Source of the DNA: Klebsormidium nitens
Lineage: Eukaryota; Streptophyta; Klebsormidiophyceae; Klebsormidiales; Klebsormidiaceae
Assembly (NCBI GenBank): GCA_000708835.1
Contig: DF237094.1
Span: 109,045 to 173,044, forward strand
Direction of reading: 5' to 3'
Length of the DNA: 64,000 nt
The notes under the pieces are model-generated. The model did no database searches and was not told the origin of the DNA. It worked only from the letters and a program-made list of their open reading frames with translations. How positions within the stretch are numbered: the first letter of the stretch is position 1; every line of letters starts with the position of its first letter. Position numbers and translations under genes: made by a program. Below, piece after piece: positions 10,343-24,000 of the stretch.

Positions 10343-13300
10343 AAGTATCACTCGGAAGTGTTCGGACAAGTCGTAACAAGATTCCGGCGCTGGTAACTTA
10401 TGAAAAGAGCTGGTGGCCACAGACGGTCCAATAGGCTTTGCCAAGGACGAGCTTTCCGAGAGCTCGCGAAACGAGAGGTTCCTGAGCGTGCTCCCACGTT
10501 TTCCAATGACGTTCGTTCTTCCGTGGAATTGGGGAAGAACAACAGGAGAAAACTGGTGCACGGGAAAGGCGAAGTCAGGGAGGGGGTGAAAAGGGGCGAC
10601 TGCAGTATTCAAGGGTTTGTTTACTTGGCAGGGATGCCAGGTTGCACGCTTTTGTGAGCTTAGGTATCTCAATATAGAGGGCGGAAGATCGCGTTTTTCT
10701 AAAATTCTACTAACCCGTATGTTATTCAGGTATCTCCGAATGCATTTGGGTGCTCCAACTTGGATAGAATCTATTGTTCTCAGATTTTGATGAGTATGTT
10801 TGGTAATCAACTCTGGGTGCTTATATATAATGTTTTTAACTCGTCTGCGTAGATTAGATGACGAGGCGCTCATCACGTCGGTCTGGTTGCAGCGTACTCT
10901 TCCCAAACCTTTCGCAAATCGTTTGGAGTTTGTCGTTGACCAAAGCTGCCAACAAGCATGGCTAACCACAAAAAGTCCCCCCCGCTTAGAAGGCAAGGAC
11001 ATCTTTCACGACTTGGTGTACTGTAGGCACTAGAATCGAAGCTTGCGTCAATCTGGGGTTTAGTGTTCCAGCTTATTTTTGGGTTTAGTGTTCAGCCCAT
11101 CCTTTACCTTTGCAGATCGAACGCATCCCCCACCGCGCCGGTAGTTGCCATCCAGGAGGGTTTTTCCGTTCCGCACCTCAGCATTTCCTGGAGGGAATCC
11201 GCCGGACCGGGACACTAAAAGCCGACCTTCATTTGAACCTGATGAATTGAGTCTTTACATAGGAGTCCCGCCGTCGCGTCCTAAGTTATCCACATTGCGC
11301 GCGCATCGTCTTTGCAGCTTAGAGCTGATGTCCAAGCCATCCGATATCGCGCGCGCGCGCGCCCCAATCACGTGCTTTGATTCTCGCACATGTACTGACG
11401 AAGAATCTGTCCAACATCAACCTCTGTAGATTAACTTCCCGAGATCTTGGTTCATCAGCTTTGCAGGAGTCCACATTAGGATTCAACGCGAAACTTTGTG
11501 GGATTTACAGACTGTATTCTAGCATCAACGGACTGTTTTAATTTGGAGCGTCTTGTCGGATCAGTAATTCTCGATCTGTGCATGCCACCTCATGCCTGAG
11601 ACAAACAACAACATGATAGCCTGTATGAGGCGCTTAACGCACTGGCATGCTTCAATGACAGTTTCCATCTGCTGATATGAATCTGACGGGCTCGATGCCC
11701 GGCCGCACATGTCTTGTATAGTGTGAGTCAATTGGTTTGATTCACGATTCCACGCAACAGCCGCCATGTTCAGGCTGACCGTGAACTGCGCAGGCGGAAT
11801 CAGTAGGAGCCGCGCGCCAAGCTTCAAGGCTTCGCGTGCACATGTGTATCATGGCACACGTATACCTAGCTCAGTGTTCATTGAAGATCGTTGGATCGCA
11901 CATACGCATGCATTTCCTAATTGCGGCTAGCATCATTGACGGTGTGATTTTAGTGCAACAGAGGTCGGAGCTTGAGGCATCATCCCCGCTTCTGCGGTCC
12001 GCAGGCTCTGTATCAACCGTCTGAGTATGACCCCAACAATCAATTATGTCACGCAAGCTAAGCAATCGTTGAATGAACATGCTGCTCGATTAATTGACTA
12101 TGTCCGGGAAACATAGAACCGGTCCACACGTTGTTACCCCCGGGGCCCAGCGCTGCTTGAGTCAACATATGCACCCTAAGGGATCTTTTCTGAAACGACA
12201 CACTCAGTACGTACATACGAATTAATGATCAACTCGGGTGCGCCCAAGAAAATCATGGGTACGTACAAACGAAAACAATGATCAACTCGGACGCGCCAAG
12301 AGAATCATGGGCATATGTTTAGGTCATTTTGGATGTCGTGTCTTGCGGGGCGCGGCGGGTGTCGAGTGTGCTAGTTGCTCAAAAGACGAGCAATAGAATG
12401 GCCAGTCACTGGCTGGTGTGCACAGGCAGCCAGTTTTCACATACACATAACATTTTAGGACGTTACGAAAGCGCCGCATGGTTGGCCATCGCTCAACAAA
12501 TTACTGCTCGTTGTTTTAAATTTGGCAATGATAAAGTGTCCCTTTGGATGACGTGCCGCTTGCACAGCAATCCAACCAGTTTCGCTCGTTTCCAAGATAG
12601 AACCCGCGAATGTAGCAACCTCGTTTGTCAATCATGATTGCGACCACTTCAACACATAGAAAACTGTCAACGTCCCACTGGTACTCCCTCTGTCAATTAA
12701 AGCCGGCTGCACCATGCGGCCTGCAAGAGCAGCATACTATCTCAATTCATCTGCCTATGTGCTTCTCAAATGGAGAAATTAGAAGCAGTGCGTCAACAGT
12801 GTACCTCAACAGTGTACCTTGTGTGCTCAGTCGTGACCACTGAAACCACATTCTGGGAGTCGCGTTACATATGAGCCCAAAGAAAATTACATACAGCAAT
12901 GGTCGCCTGCCTTACCTTGCTTTTTGGAGTAACAAATCAACCCAGTGTCAGGACAGCAAAATTGCAAGGCAGTTGCCTTGCTTCACGGCCGCCGGAAGCG
13001 GATAGGCCCTCTGAATGCGGCGTCTGGATCCAGGGTGTTAGAGCCCTGTAAAGATTACATAAGTCAAGTTCAGACAGAAGAGCCTCCCCTTATTTGCTGG
13101 TGACGGCGTGCTCTAAGAGGTTTCATCAGACAAGTCCACCCTGCGCGAACAAAAGGCCATGAACAACTTCGGAGAATGGACGGAGGGGGATAGAAATTCA
13201 TCTCTTGAGGAACGGTTGTGGGGGCTCATCCCGTGTATGTTTGTGACTGATCCTATTAGTCATGCGATGATCAAGAGATAGAGATGCCTTCATAGAGATG

Positions 13301-13763
13301 AAAAGCTACTTTCTAGTTGCTCTCCCCAAGCTTCCAAAAGTGTCAGGCAGCAGACTGCATGGCTGCCGCTGACGTACTAGGGAGAGACGCTGTTGCGGGC
13401 AAACAACACTACTCCGCCACAGTACGAATGGCAAACAGAGGAGTCTGTCCCTTTCACTTCCTCAATCTCTTTGAACGCTCCAACCACACTCAGATGTCAA
13501 GATCGCTTGCGCCTTTGGCCCATTTTCAACAGGATCATAACCCCCGGTGGTCTCATTCAGTGCACAAAGTACTGTTGAAGCTCAGGAAATACATTTGCCA
13601 AGCCTGCGAGCATTAGTCAGAAAGTAACAGAACTCCCTTGCTACAAGCATAAAAATCTTACTGCCAGCTATCAGGGAGGGGGCCCCCAAACCTGGTTATC
13701 AGAATTGATGTGCCTTTGCAAAATTACGTACCCCAAGGACGTTCCTGATTCATACTAGATTGA
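10343..13763. other. interval with few recognisable features
   Basis: About 3.4 kb. A possible terminal exon of the coiled-coil gene lies near 11117-11217. A (GC)n tract lies at 11349-11360 and a two-copy 52-bp repeat at 12209-12312. Open frames here are short and overlap without splice support. The 238-codon minus-strand frame at 10286-11002 has no protein-like motif. Confidence 0.45.
12209..12312. repeat. two-copy 52-bp direct tandem repeat
   Basis: Two adjacent units, 12209-12260 and 12261-12312. Each begins 'acgtaca.acga', contains 'aatgatcaactcgg' and ends 'gaatcatggg' or close to it. About 85% identical by eye. Confidence 0.85.
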
Positions 13764-14533
13764 TCATTTTCTGGCATTGCGGAGAAAAGAATACTGGGTT
13801 TTGATGCAGGTGGTGAAAACTGGAAACCGATATGGATCCAATGGCAGCCCTGAAAAGAACAAAACAAGGCAGAACACACTGAAGTGAGGGCTACAACAAG
13901 ATTTTGATGCTCGTGTCGAAGTACAGAACTTGTAAAAGTTGAATTACTTGCACCACCATGGCGCTCATTGACAACATCTAAACCTCTTCTGATGGTCATG
14001 CCCACCTGCGTGATCCTGAGCTGGCCCGCCTTGGCCAGGCTCCGACCAACGTCTCTAACCTGCTCCATGATGTCCCTCCATCCGACCCCGCCGAGTGCCC
14101 GAGCTACCTCAGACGGACAGATTGACGATGTGGCTGCCCGCTCACTCAACATTTTTAGCGCACAATGCTCAATTGCTTCGGCGCCCGGGATGCAGTCGCT
14201 GACATGGACTAAATTGTCTGGTTCTTCTCCACATACTCCTGTTTCCGCATTCTGAGATGCAACTAGGCGCGGGCCCAAGTCAGGAGCCCTCGATGTGACG
14301 TCTGAACCAGCAACAGGACTGTCTTCTTGCCTGGACGCTTGTCCTGTCTTTCCATGCCCACGAGATGTTTCGTCGAGCACGTTCCCCTTCTTGCCCTTCT
14401 TCCTGTTGGATGAGCTTCTCCCCTTGCTGCCAGTCTCACCCGTTCTTTTCTCTTTCCCTGACCCACGTGTGCCACGGCTTCGAAGTGAGTGACTCACTTC
14501 TTCCTCTTTTCTCTTCTTTGGCTGTGGGGACAT
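13764..14533 (-). CDS. DUF3253-domain protein, two exons
   Basis: Seen: exon 1 is 14533-13948 and exon 2 is 13849-13764, joined across a 98-base GT-AG intron whose phases fit. It gives about 223 residues. The first about 80 are Lys/Arg/Ser-rich and look disordered, with possible nuclear signals (PKKRK, RKKGKKG). The domain follows: a long helix ending LSERAATSSICPSEVARALG, then WRDIMEQVRDVGRSLAKAGQ, LRITQVGMTIRRG and, after the intron, LDPYRF. Known: DUF3253 has the conserved pattern iCPSEVARal..WR.lm..vR..a..L...G.l.itq.G....gpiRl, a small winged-helix-like unit of unknown function. The spliced end supplies the expected final strand, which supports the intron. Its 5' end faces SSRP1 across about 570 bases. 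Confidence 0.82.
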
Positions 14534-15099
14534 GCTTTGCTTGCAACCAAGCGCCGTTTGCTCCTCATGTCAACCACCTCAGGCCAAGTGGAGCTACGGT
14601 AGCTTGCTTTGAACGAGTCAGCTTGCATGAGAATGGAGCGACTGGAGGGTAAAAGCCCTCACGAAGCGGGTCATCTCAGCCGTCGGATATCGCTTGAGGT
14701 GTTTCCTTCAGCACATCGAGCCGTCAAATCTGGCGGGAACGAACTTTCGCTTCTTCATCCCTTCAACTGAAGTTTAACTTTAAGTTCTCCAGAGTTCGTA
14801 AAACCTGTGATGACAGTGATCAAATCCAGGAGCCAAGGCAGTGGCTCTTGGCCCTTCTTTTCTAGCGACAGGACAGACACTGAAAGTCTGATTGCTTCAT
14901 GGTAAGAGTAGAGATTTGCTTGGCGCTGGTCACTAGTTCCGCAGAGCGCGAAGGGCAGTGCATGGCGAAGAGAATACGGGCAGGAAGAAGGAGCATAGAC
15001 CAGCTTTCTCTTACTAGGCTTTGCTGACTGCATAGCCCCATTTTCTTACCGGCCTGCACAAGTTTACAATAATTTTTAGCTTTTGGGAACCAACTGATC
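14534..15099. promoter_or_regulatory. divergent intergenic region between the DUF3253 and SSRP1 genes
   Basis: 566 bases separate the two start codons, so both promoters and 5' UTRs must lie here. No TATA box or other element can be assigned with confidence. This is inference from gene order only. Confidence 0.4.
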
Positions 15100-18000
15100 A
15101 TGGCGGAATCATCGGGAAGCGGCGTCCACCAGTTCAACAACATCTTTTTGTCCATGAGGAGCGGCCTGGTAAGCGCGTACTATCTACCTGTTCGTTTGTG
15201 CGACTTGGAAATCTGAAGTGGAGTTTCTACAAACCCTTCTGACAGCTCGAGGATGCTCACTGCAACATTTCGATCTGGAGTGGTGTGATGATTAAAGCTG
15301 GAGTGGCGTGATGACATTGCTGCACGCAGTTTGTCCAGTAAGGGCACAACATTGTATTGTACCTCAATCGTCTTGCAGTAAGGCGAATTGTCCGAAGTTG
15401 CCTGGCAAGACATCTGTGGACGCGAAGGGCATGCCACCTTTGATTGCGCCAGTACAATCATTTCCTGCCGCAATGTCTCTCTAAAGTGGCAGCTAACGCC
15501 CCAAAAATAGCTTCTGTACAACCGAGCCGTTATGGGCTGTATCAACCTCACACCATCCCCACTGCTGGTCTCAGAACCCGGGTCAGCTCAAACTGCACTC
15601 CGGCGGCCTCACTTGGAAGAAGAGCGGAGGTGGCAAGGAGGTCAATGTCTCCCGCAACGATATCTCCAGCCTCATGTGGCTTAGGGTTCCGAAGGGTTTC
15701 CAATTGGCCGTGAAGTCCCGGGCAGGGTCCAAGGTCAAATTCAATGGCTTCCGGGAGCAGGTGAGCTTCAATTTCTGTACTGGTCTTTTCCCCTTTGGCA
15801 CTGATGATGAGTTTGTCTAAAGTACTTTGGAGGCTTGCGCAAGAGTTCCTGCCCAATTTCTCGTGGCAGGAGGGCAGGCTTTGCTGTTGCAGTCAGCTTC
15901 TGAAACTGTGCTGGTGTGCTTGCCACTATCGTCGGCATCCTTCCTTCTCGCAGCACTTTTGAGATATGTTAGGGTGCCTCTCCTACCCAGGTCTTGTTTA
16001 AACCCTCTCGCAAAATATTTGGACGGGTATGTGCGCAGTCAAAAGACTGTAGTTTTCTACTAATTTTTCTGCAGGATGTGAAAGCCCTGACTCCCTTCTT
16101 GACGAGCACGTACAAGATCACGCCCGAAGATAAGCAGCTGGCCATTAACGGACGGAATTGGGGGGAGGCAGAGATCGACGGTAGGAGGCTTTTCTTTTAA
16201 CTGAACGCATCTTGCCTTGCGTCTCATTTAAACGAGCTTGCATGGGCTTCCTTACGCTCGGTCACGCCGACTCCCAAGGTTTTGAGGTTGTAATCCTTTT
16301 TGGGAAACCAGGCGTGTGTGGCTTGTCAGCTCGAACTGACTTTTGCCTGCTTTCTGGAAAGTTGCTTGTGCGGAGGTGCCTTGCATTTCCCCTTTTTGAC
16401 AGGATGAAAGCAGCGGATCGCTGACATCCTTCATACAGCAGAACGATTTACTCTCCGCATTGTCGAAAGAACCCACCTCTCCAGCCAAAAAAGGTCCCGA
16501 TATTCTCCTTTCACAAGCCAAGAGACGAGCAACTAATTCTGGGGTGCTCGATAAGTCCAGTCCTAGACCCCCCCGCCAGTCAAACTCGAAACAAGAGGGG
16601 GAGGAGCTCCACCGCCGAAGACGCATCTGTTTTGGCCTTGCTCTCTCTAGTCGTTGGTTCTGCTCGGGTTTCCACTGCACGGGCCTCAAGCAAAGTCAGG
16701 GCTACCCTCATCTTTGCGCTGACACCCACGAAACATCAGCGAGTCATCTTATGTCAGCACGCTCACGAAGTTTCTCGCCATCGCAGGCAACATGCTGTCC
16801 TTCAACGTGGGGTCGAAGCAAGCGTTCGAACTGGCGCTCTCAGACATTTCGCAGGCTACGATCCAGGGCAAGAACGAGGTCGTTCTGGAGATGCACGTCG
16901 ACGACACGTCGGGAGAGCACGAGGTGCGTGCTTCACCCCTTTCGGAATGGTGGATGTTGCCTTTCTTTTCAGACTCTTTGCTAGAAGAGTCTTGTGCTGG
17001 AGAAATAAAACGCTTACTTCACAATAGCAAGTACATCGTGGCCCAAGCCGAGATCCTGTGCACCTATGGATTCTGGTTCCTGCTTGAAGGTGTTTTCGTC
17101 AACTTGCAGTCCTTAACTCGTTGACGAATCTGTACCTAGTCCCCAATGTACACCTCCGCATGCACCGGGGTTTTGAACAGCACGCAAGGGTTCCGCAATT
17201 TTCCTAAGAAGCAGACGGTCTGTTTGTTAAAAAGCATGAGGCACCTCTTCTAAGCTCTGAAGAAAGTTTTTAACATTGCGCAGAAGGACACGCTGATCGA
17301 GATGAGCTTCCACATCCCTCCAACTAACACGACATACATCGGCGACGAGGAGCGCACGTCCGCGCAGCGCTTTTACGAGCGGATCCTTGAGCGGGCGGAC
17401 ATCGGACCGTCGACTGGGGAGGCGGTGGTCACATTCGACGAGGTCGCGATCTTGACACCAAGGTGCGTGCGCAGGCTGATCCGCTTGATATTTGGGCTAA
17501 TGGTGTAAATGAGACTTTCGAGATGCGAATCCTTCCGTCGACCGGGGAGGCGGTGGTCACGTTTGACGTGGTCGCAAAGTTGACACCAAGGTGCGTGCGC
17601 ACTCTAAATCACATTGGGTTTTGTCTGGTGTTGAAAGAGTCTTTGACAAGCGGATCCTCGAGCGGACTGACATTGGGACGCAGTAGGGAAGGCCGTAGTC
17701 GCGTATAATGCGATCGCGATTTTGACACCGAGCTTTGTCAGCAATATATCTTCCAATCCATCTTCTGGGACTGGTTAGTTATAGGCCCTGCGTTTGTGGC
17801 TCAGTTCGCAATCCCACCCGGTCGACAGATACATGAGGTTGTCTTCCACGAACTAGGGGTCTCCACCTGAGAGCCCCTTCCTATGCTTCCGACATATTAA
17901 CAGCAACATGAAGTTTTTGGACATGAAAATTTTGCGCGCAGCAATGAGAGAGCTTTCGTCACGGCTCACTATCCCCTCTCGGCAAGCTTGTCAATACCAA

Positions 18001-21000
18001 CGAAGTTACTCAGGCAGCACTCTCTTATTGCAACGTACGTTCTGCCCGCTCGTTGACGATATTCAGATACTTCATGCTACTTTGCAGACAGAGAATCCAG
18101 ACTTGGATTTTACCCCAAAACTGTGAAAGCCTATGAAACCCTAGTTATTTGAATCCTTAACGCCTAAAATCTGGAACCTTGCAGGGGACGGTACCAAGTG
18201 GAGCTGTGCTTGGGCTTCCTGCGGCTGTCGGGGCAAGCCAACGACTTCAAAATTCAGTACCCCAACATTGTCCGCATCTTTCAGCTTCCCAAGGTGGGTC
18301 TCAGAGTGTTTGCGGTACTCTCTTCGCACTATACCCACCCACAAAATATCTGTAAAGGATGGCGTGGTCTCTTCCCAGGGCCCCCCGTCCTCTCATCGGG
18401 GCCGTATTCTAGTTGGCTGACAGATGTCAGCGTTGCCCACGTTCTTAGGCGGATCCTCGGTATCTGTGAGGACTTGTTTCGTAACACTATTGCCTGGTCC
18501 CTTCTCCGGTCCCGAGCCTCTGAAAGTGAGGTTCAGCAAAGCTCGGCAGCCCTGTTGCGCGTTTCCGACCACGAGCAGGTTTTGATTCTCCTCGATACGC
18601 CCAACGATTGTTCTCGCGCACTTTTGGAGACTTTTTGTTCCACAAACCACGGCCCGCAGCAGTGAAGAAGTCGAATATGAGAGCGACTCACAATCGCTTC
18701 TCTTCCTCGCAGCCCAATCTCCCGCACACTATGATTGTGATCACGCTCGACCCCCCAATCCGAAAGGGCCAGACCTTCTACCCGCACATTGTCCTACAGG
18801 TAAGGTCGCCTCGCGCTGCTTCGACCCGTTGGCACCGGTTGTTCCGTCCTTTGAAATCCGTCTTTTTTGTTCGCTCGAAAGTCGAGGTGGCTTTATTAAC
18901 TTTCCGGAGCGGGCTTGCGGCGGTTAAACATCGTGAATTTGTCTTACTAACCACCGTTCAACCGCGCTGATGGAAACAGGGCTCGTATCGAGTGACGTCT
19001 GACGATTCAGTTGGCAAGTTTAAATGTGCGGTCGTGCCACATACAAGTGCAGCATGAATCAAGCCTGTAAAATTCTCGAAATCAGACCAAAGTCAGTGTG
19101 TCGCTACGGCCGAAAAGCCGAAGGCACATTTGAGTGGTGTCTGACAGCATGTGAAGACTCCCGCACACCATCACCGTGAAAATTGAGTACCTAGCGACGA
19201 AAGGCGAATAGATTCCTGAGCCCTCAAAGCTCTCACTTTTGCCTGCTGGAAGTGCCAGCGGTACCAGCCTGTGCTGTGTTAGCCTCTGTCGGCTTATCGA
19301 ACCGAGATTCCACGATCCTCCCTGGTTTTCTGAGACGTATCATGATGACCCTGTCGTCTGTGACGCCGACCGTGTGCACGACCTGTGACGTCACATCATC
19401 CTCCCTCGGTGCAGTTCCCAAGCGAAGAGGAGATCTCCGTTGCTCTCGACATCGAGGAGCAGCTCCTTGAGACCAAGTACAAGGACAAGCTAGAGCCCAC
19501 CTACAAGGTATGCCTCCGCTTTTTTTCTTACTGATCTCTTTCTAGTTCTTGATTCCTCTGTTTGTTTGCTTGCACGTTACTGCACACTGCGGAAGCCCCG
19601 TAAATGCTAGTGCTGCATGTCTGATCTGATGTTCGTAATGCTTCCTTGAAACTGGGTTGCTTTGCAACAGGGCCTGACCAGGTTTACACCTCACTATGCC
19701 CCTTTTGCACTCTCTGTTCTTTGCATTTTGTGCCCCAGCTCTGTCTCATAACGTAGGCTTGAACTTCTAATCTTGACTGAAGCCGACGACGTCTCAAGTT
19801 GGGGTCAGAAGCCCATTCTAGGTGCGCTGTCTAATCTGGTAGATCTTGGGTGACGCCTGCATATTTCTAAAACCGTCTCATACCTGGTTTGCCTCCCACA
19901 GGGCCTGACATACGACGTCTTCTCGCGGATTCTGAAAAACCTGGCGGATTCCAAGGTCACCAAGCCTGGGCAGTTCAAGAGCCACGGCGACCAGTCAGCG
20001 GTAAGCTTCACTGTCAAAGTCGCCTGGATTTTAGTATCTTAGGGGATGCCCTGGAGTTTTCGTTCTGTGGCGATTGTCCAACGGTTGTTACTGACCGACC
20101 CGTCATGGTTATTGCAATCAGAGCTTGGATCTGTACAAGACGCGAAATACGGTAGCACAGCTCGGAATTGTCTGCAGGGTTGGAAAGGCTGTGTTGCTGA
20201 GTCGTTGACGATTTCAAGTAAAGAAAAAATCTGCAGAGCGTTTGTCGATGCTTGGCAAGCTTCTCGACTTCCATGTCTCCTGCGGCACTGCTCAGAGACA
20301 TCTTCCTTATGACTGGCTTTCTCTGAGGACCGATTTTCTGATCACCTATCCGTCACCAACTAAGGAAGGAGCTTCAGTCGGGGTCATGTGCGAACCGTCT
20401 CGCTCGCAAGTCGGAGCCTTCTGCCTATCAGGAGAATTTGTTGAGCACTAAACATAGTCGTGTGGGTTGGTAATCTGCTCGCACAATCTGAGACCGGCTT
20501 TGTGTTTTCCCAGGTCAAGTGCTCGTACAAAGCGGAAGAGGGTTTCTTGTACCCGCTCGAGAAGAGCTTCTTCTACGTGCATAAGCCGCCCATCCTAGTT
20601 CTTCACGACGAGGTACGTACCGGCTTCGCGAGTTAAAATCGTCCACAGACATATGGGCCTTGACCTGGTTTCTTTGTTAACCGCCATCCTGTTAAAATTC
20701 GATCTGACAAGGAGTACACGGCAGTCAGCAATGAAGAATCGGTGGGTTTGATTTCCTCGAAAGTAGTGCACTGGACGAGCTTTCTGCTTACGTTGAAACC
20801 AGATGGCAAGCAGCAGGTGGTCACGGCTGCCGGTTTCAGAGGTCCGTTTATTATTCTCAGCAAGCATGTGAACGTCACTTACTTCATCCCAGTGCGCGAG
20901 CGAACATCGAGCCATTCAGATTCAAACATTTAACATTGTTAAGTTGCCTAAATTGCGGCCGCCAGTTTTGGAAAACAATCCCTACATGCTGACGACACCT

Positions 21001-24000
21001 TGGGCGACGCTTGCAGTGCGAGACAAGGAGTGGTCGCGCAAGTGGCAAGTTCTTGAGTAACAACCACAGGAAAAAGTTATGGGCAAGGGAGGCTAGTACA
21101 AGCCAAAATGTAAAACGCTTTGACAATGCTGTGTCCACTTGTGCAGATCGAATACATCCAGTTCGAGCGGCACTCTGCGTCGGCGTCAATGGGGACCCAG
21201 GCGAAGACGTTCGATCTACTGGTGCACTTGAAAACGGAGGTAAGTATCTTCCTTAATTGGACTGCTCTGCCTGAGCCTACTATGTCCAGTCGTGCCTTCC
21301 ATTTCTTTTAGCCTTTTTGAGGCTTCTTGTTGTGTGCATTTTGAGCTTTGGTATCAAGACTAAAGCACGGGCCTCGAAAGTAGTGAAGGTGGTTCGAAGT
21401 GTCGTCTTGCGATTTCCGCCTGTCCATGCATTGGGACGGGGCAACAACGTTTTCAGCCGAGGCGTTCGTCCGGAACAAGATGCGGACAGAATTCGCGGCT
21501 GGTCAACCCTTTTGTTTTGTCACCTAGCACTACCATGACGGCCCACTGGACAATTGCGGTGTGAGGAATGGCGCACGCAACAAATTGGCAGTCTTGCGGC
21601 CGAAAGGTCCTGCTAGCGACTTGAATGTGCGCTATTCGCTCTGCCGCTACTCTTACCGGAGGAGCACTTGCATTTCCTTCGAGTTAACACGAGATCTGCA
21701 TTTTGAACCCGTGTTGTCGCCAACCTCAGACTGAGCACCAGTCCTTGACATTCAGAGACTGGAAGTTCCCCCGCTCTTCATTTCCATCCCGGCCAAGCGG
21801 ATAGAACCCAATCCTGCCGCTTGCTGACATCCGTGGTAAAGATATTCTAATCAGAGGACTTCCGAATCTCGCCTTTTTCCAGGCAGAGCACCAATTCCGG
21901 AACATCCAGAAGACGGAGTACTCGACGCTCTTCAACTTCATCCGGGCCAAACGTATTAAGATCCTCAACTTAGCGGAAAACCAGGACCGAGGGGGCGGCG
22001 CGGTTGGGGCGGCCGCGGCGCTCGATTTGGAGGAGGAAGAAATGGACCCGCATCTGGCGAGGATCAAAAACGCGCGGGAGGGGGGGCCGGCGATGGTCGG
22101 GGAGCAGGACGATGACGACAGCGATGACGAGGTATGACGTCATTGGATTTGCTTTGCTCCTGAGAGGTGTCGTACCTGGTAGCAGTAGTTCTCCTCTGTG
22201 ACGGCTGCTGCTGGGGCGGCAGCGGTGAGGGAGGCAAAACGTGATGCTGCGCTCTTGCGGTTTCTTGGTGCTTCGACTTGAGAAACTAAGGTCTTGCAAG
22301 GTGTCAGGAAGCGTTCAAGTGATCCTGCGGTGTCATGGAAGTCGGACGTGTATTTGCAGACGAATTCAGGATCGTTTGCGGGACGCTGTGACTTTCGGGT
22401 CTTTTGCTATGCCCAGAAGTACACATTCCTTATTTTCCAGTTTAAAAGCTCGCTACTCTGCCATGGTGCTGACAAAATTGGACGGACGGGTTGGACATTT
22501 CTAATTATTGCCAGAAGCCAATTCGGTAAGGTGCAATCCTGAGTGTTCGAGTTTGTGTGTCTGCAGGACGAACATTTGATTACATTTGAATCTAATTTAA
22601 TTTGGGGCGCGGACAACGACGGCGGCAGTCCGACGGATAGTTCAGACGAGGAGGGGTCGGACGCTTCGTATTAGCGCCAGGAGCTAAAACCCAATCCCGT
22701 TAGGCGCAAAAGTCTGATTATTCGAAACTGTGTGTTCGCAGGACGAGGACTTCAAGGGGGGCGCGGACAGCGACGGCGGCAGTCCGACGGATAGCTCGGA
22801 CGAGGAGGGGTCGGACGCATCCGAAGACGCGGGGCCGAAGCGGAAAGCGGCGCCCAAAGAAAAGACGCCCGCCAAGAAAAAGAAGGCGGAGAAGCCGGAA
22901 AAAGGTGCGCGAAATTTACTTCGGTGACGAAACCAGTCTTATTCGACGGACGCCCAAAAAATACTAGGGCGCAGCATCGACCTTTGGTGAATTCCGGTGC
23001 ACGCTTCGGAGCTTCAAAAGTTGCAGAGGTTTCGGATTCTGAGCAATGGTTGAAGCGGTTGGATAAGCGAGTGTGCTTTTTGCGCTGTCCCCGTTCTTCC
23101 TCTGTGCGATCGTTCTAGACTTTAGTGCACGAGGTTTGGGGTGTGCGGATTAGGATTTCCGATAAGGAGCATTTGTTGGATTGATGGATGAAGCAAAAGT
23201 GGTTAAGCAAGGGCGTCAGACGTCATTCTGAAAGCTTGGGCTCTTACTGGAAAGGAAGGATGATGTATGATGGAGAGTCTTCTCTGTGCAGAATTGCATT
23301 CCCGATCAATCTCCTCACTTGCTGGTCCCCTGGACTTACGTACGTTGAGGCGCAGGAAACAAGGAGGAATCGTGCTTTCCATATTGACCGGTCACAGACG
23401 ATTTTCGTTTCCTTCGTCAGCAGGAAAAGACGAAAAGAAAAAGAGGAAGAAGAAGGACCCCAACGCGCCCAAGAAGTCGCTCAGCGGTTTCATGTTCTTC
23501 TCAAAGGCGGAACGCGAGGTGAGCTGCTCTTTTAGAGACGCGGATCAGATGTCCCCGCAGTGGTGTCAAAGCATGTGAGTTTTTCAAGTCTTGAGAACAG
23601 GGGTAGTTTTGCTTCCTTCCGGACGCGGATCAGGGTGCCCCGCTTTAGTCCGAAAGTATATGTGAGCTGTCACCTTTGACAACAGGAGTGGTTTTTCATT
23701 CTATTGGAAAGCGAGGGTGAGTGAGAGTATCACGGGCCAAGCCGACCACAATTATCTTCGTCGCATTACCATATAACCTGTGACAGCCTGTTAGGTGACG
23801 AGTGTTGGAATCGTGTCGCAGCGCCCTTCGCCCATTTACGAGCGCTCACTTCGCCGGCATTTTCTGACCGCAAACGTTTGCTCTCTTGCAGAGGCTGAAG
23901 AAGGAAAATCCGACCCTTCCCTTCACGGAGATTGGCAAAGTGTGCGGCGAGAAGTGGGGCAAAATGTCGAGTGAGTTGGCCCCGTCGTGCTTTGCCCTAT

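Noticed and set aside
10286-11002. 238-codon minus-strand open frame downstream of the coiled-coil gene
   Set aside because: Composition is unlike a protein, no motif, no splice support, and the plus strand has competing exon candidates. Likely chance.
16460-16786. Plus-strand frame containing [13 protein letters not shown] before SSRP1 exon 4
   Set aside because: Exons 3 and 4 join in phase ([13 protein letters not shown]) as in the family. The frame is intronic.
20660-20935. Extra SSRP1 exon between 20612 and 21147
   Set aside because: SSRP1 reads directly from VLHDE to IEYIQFERH with matching phase, so the open frames between are intron.
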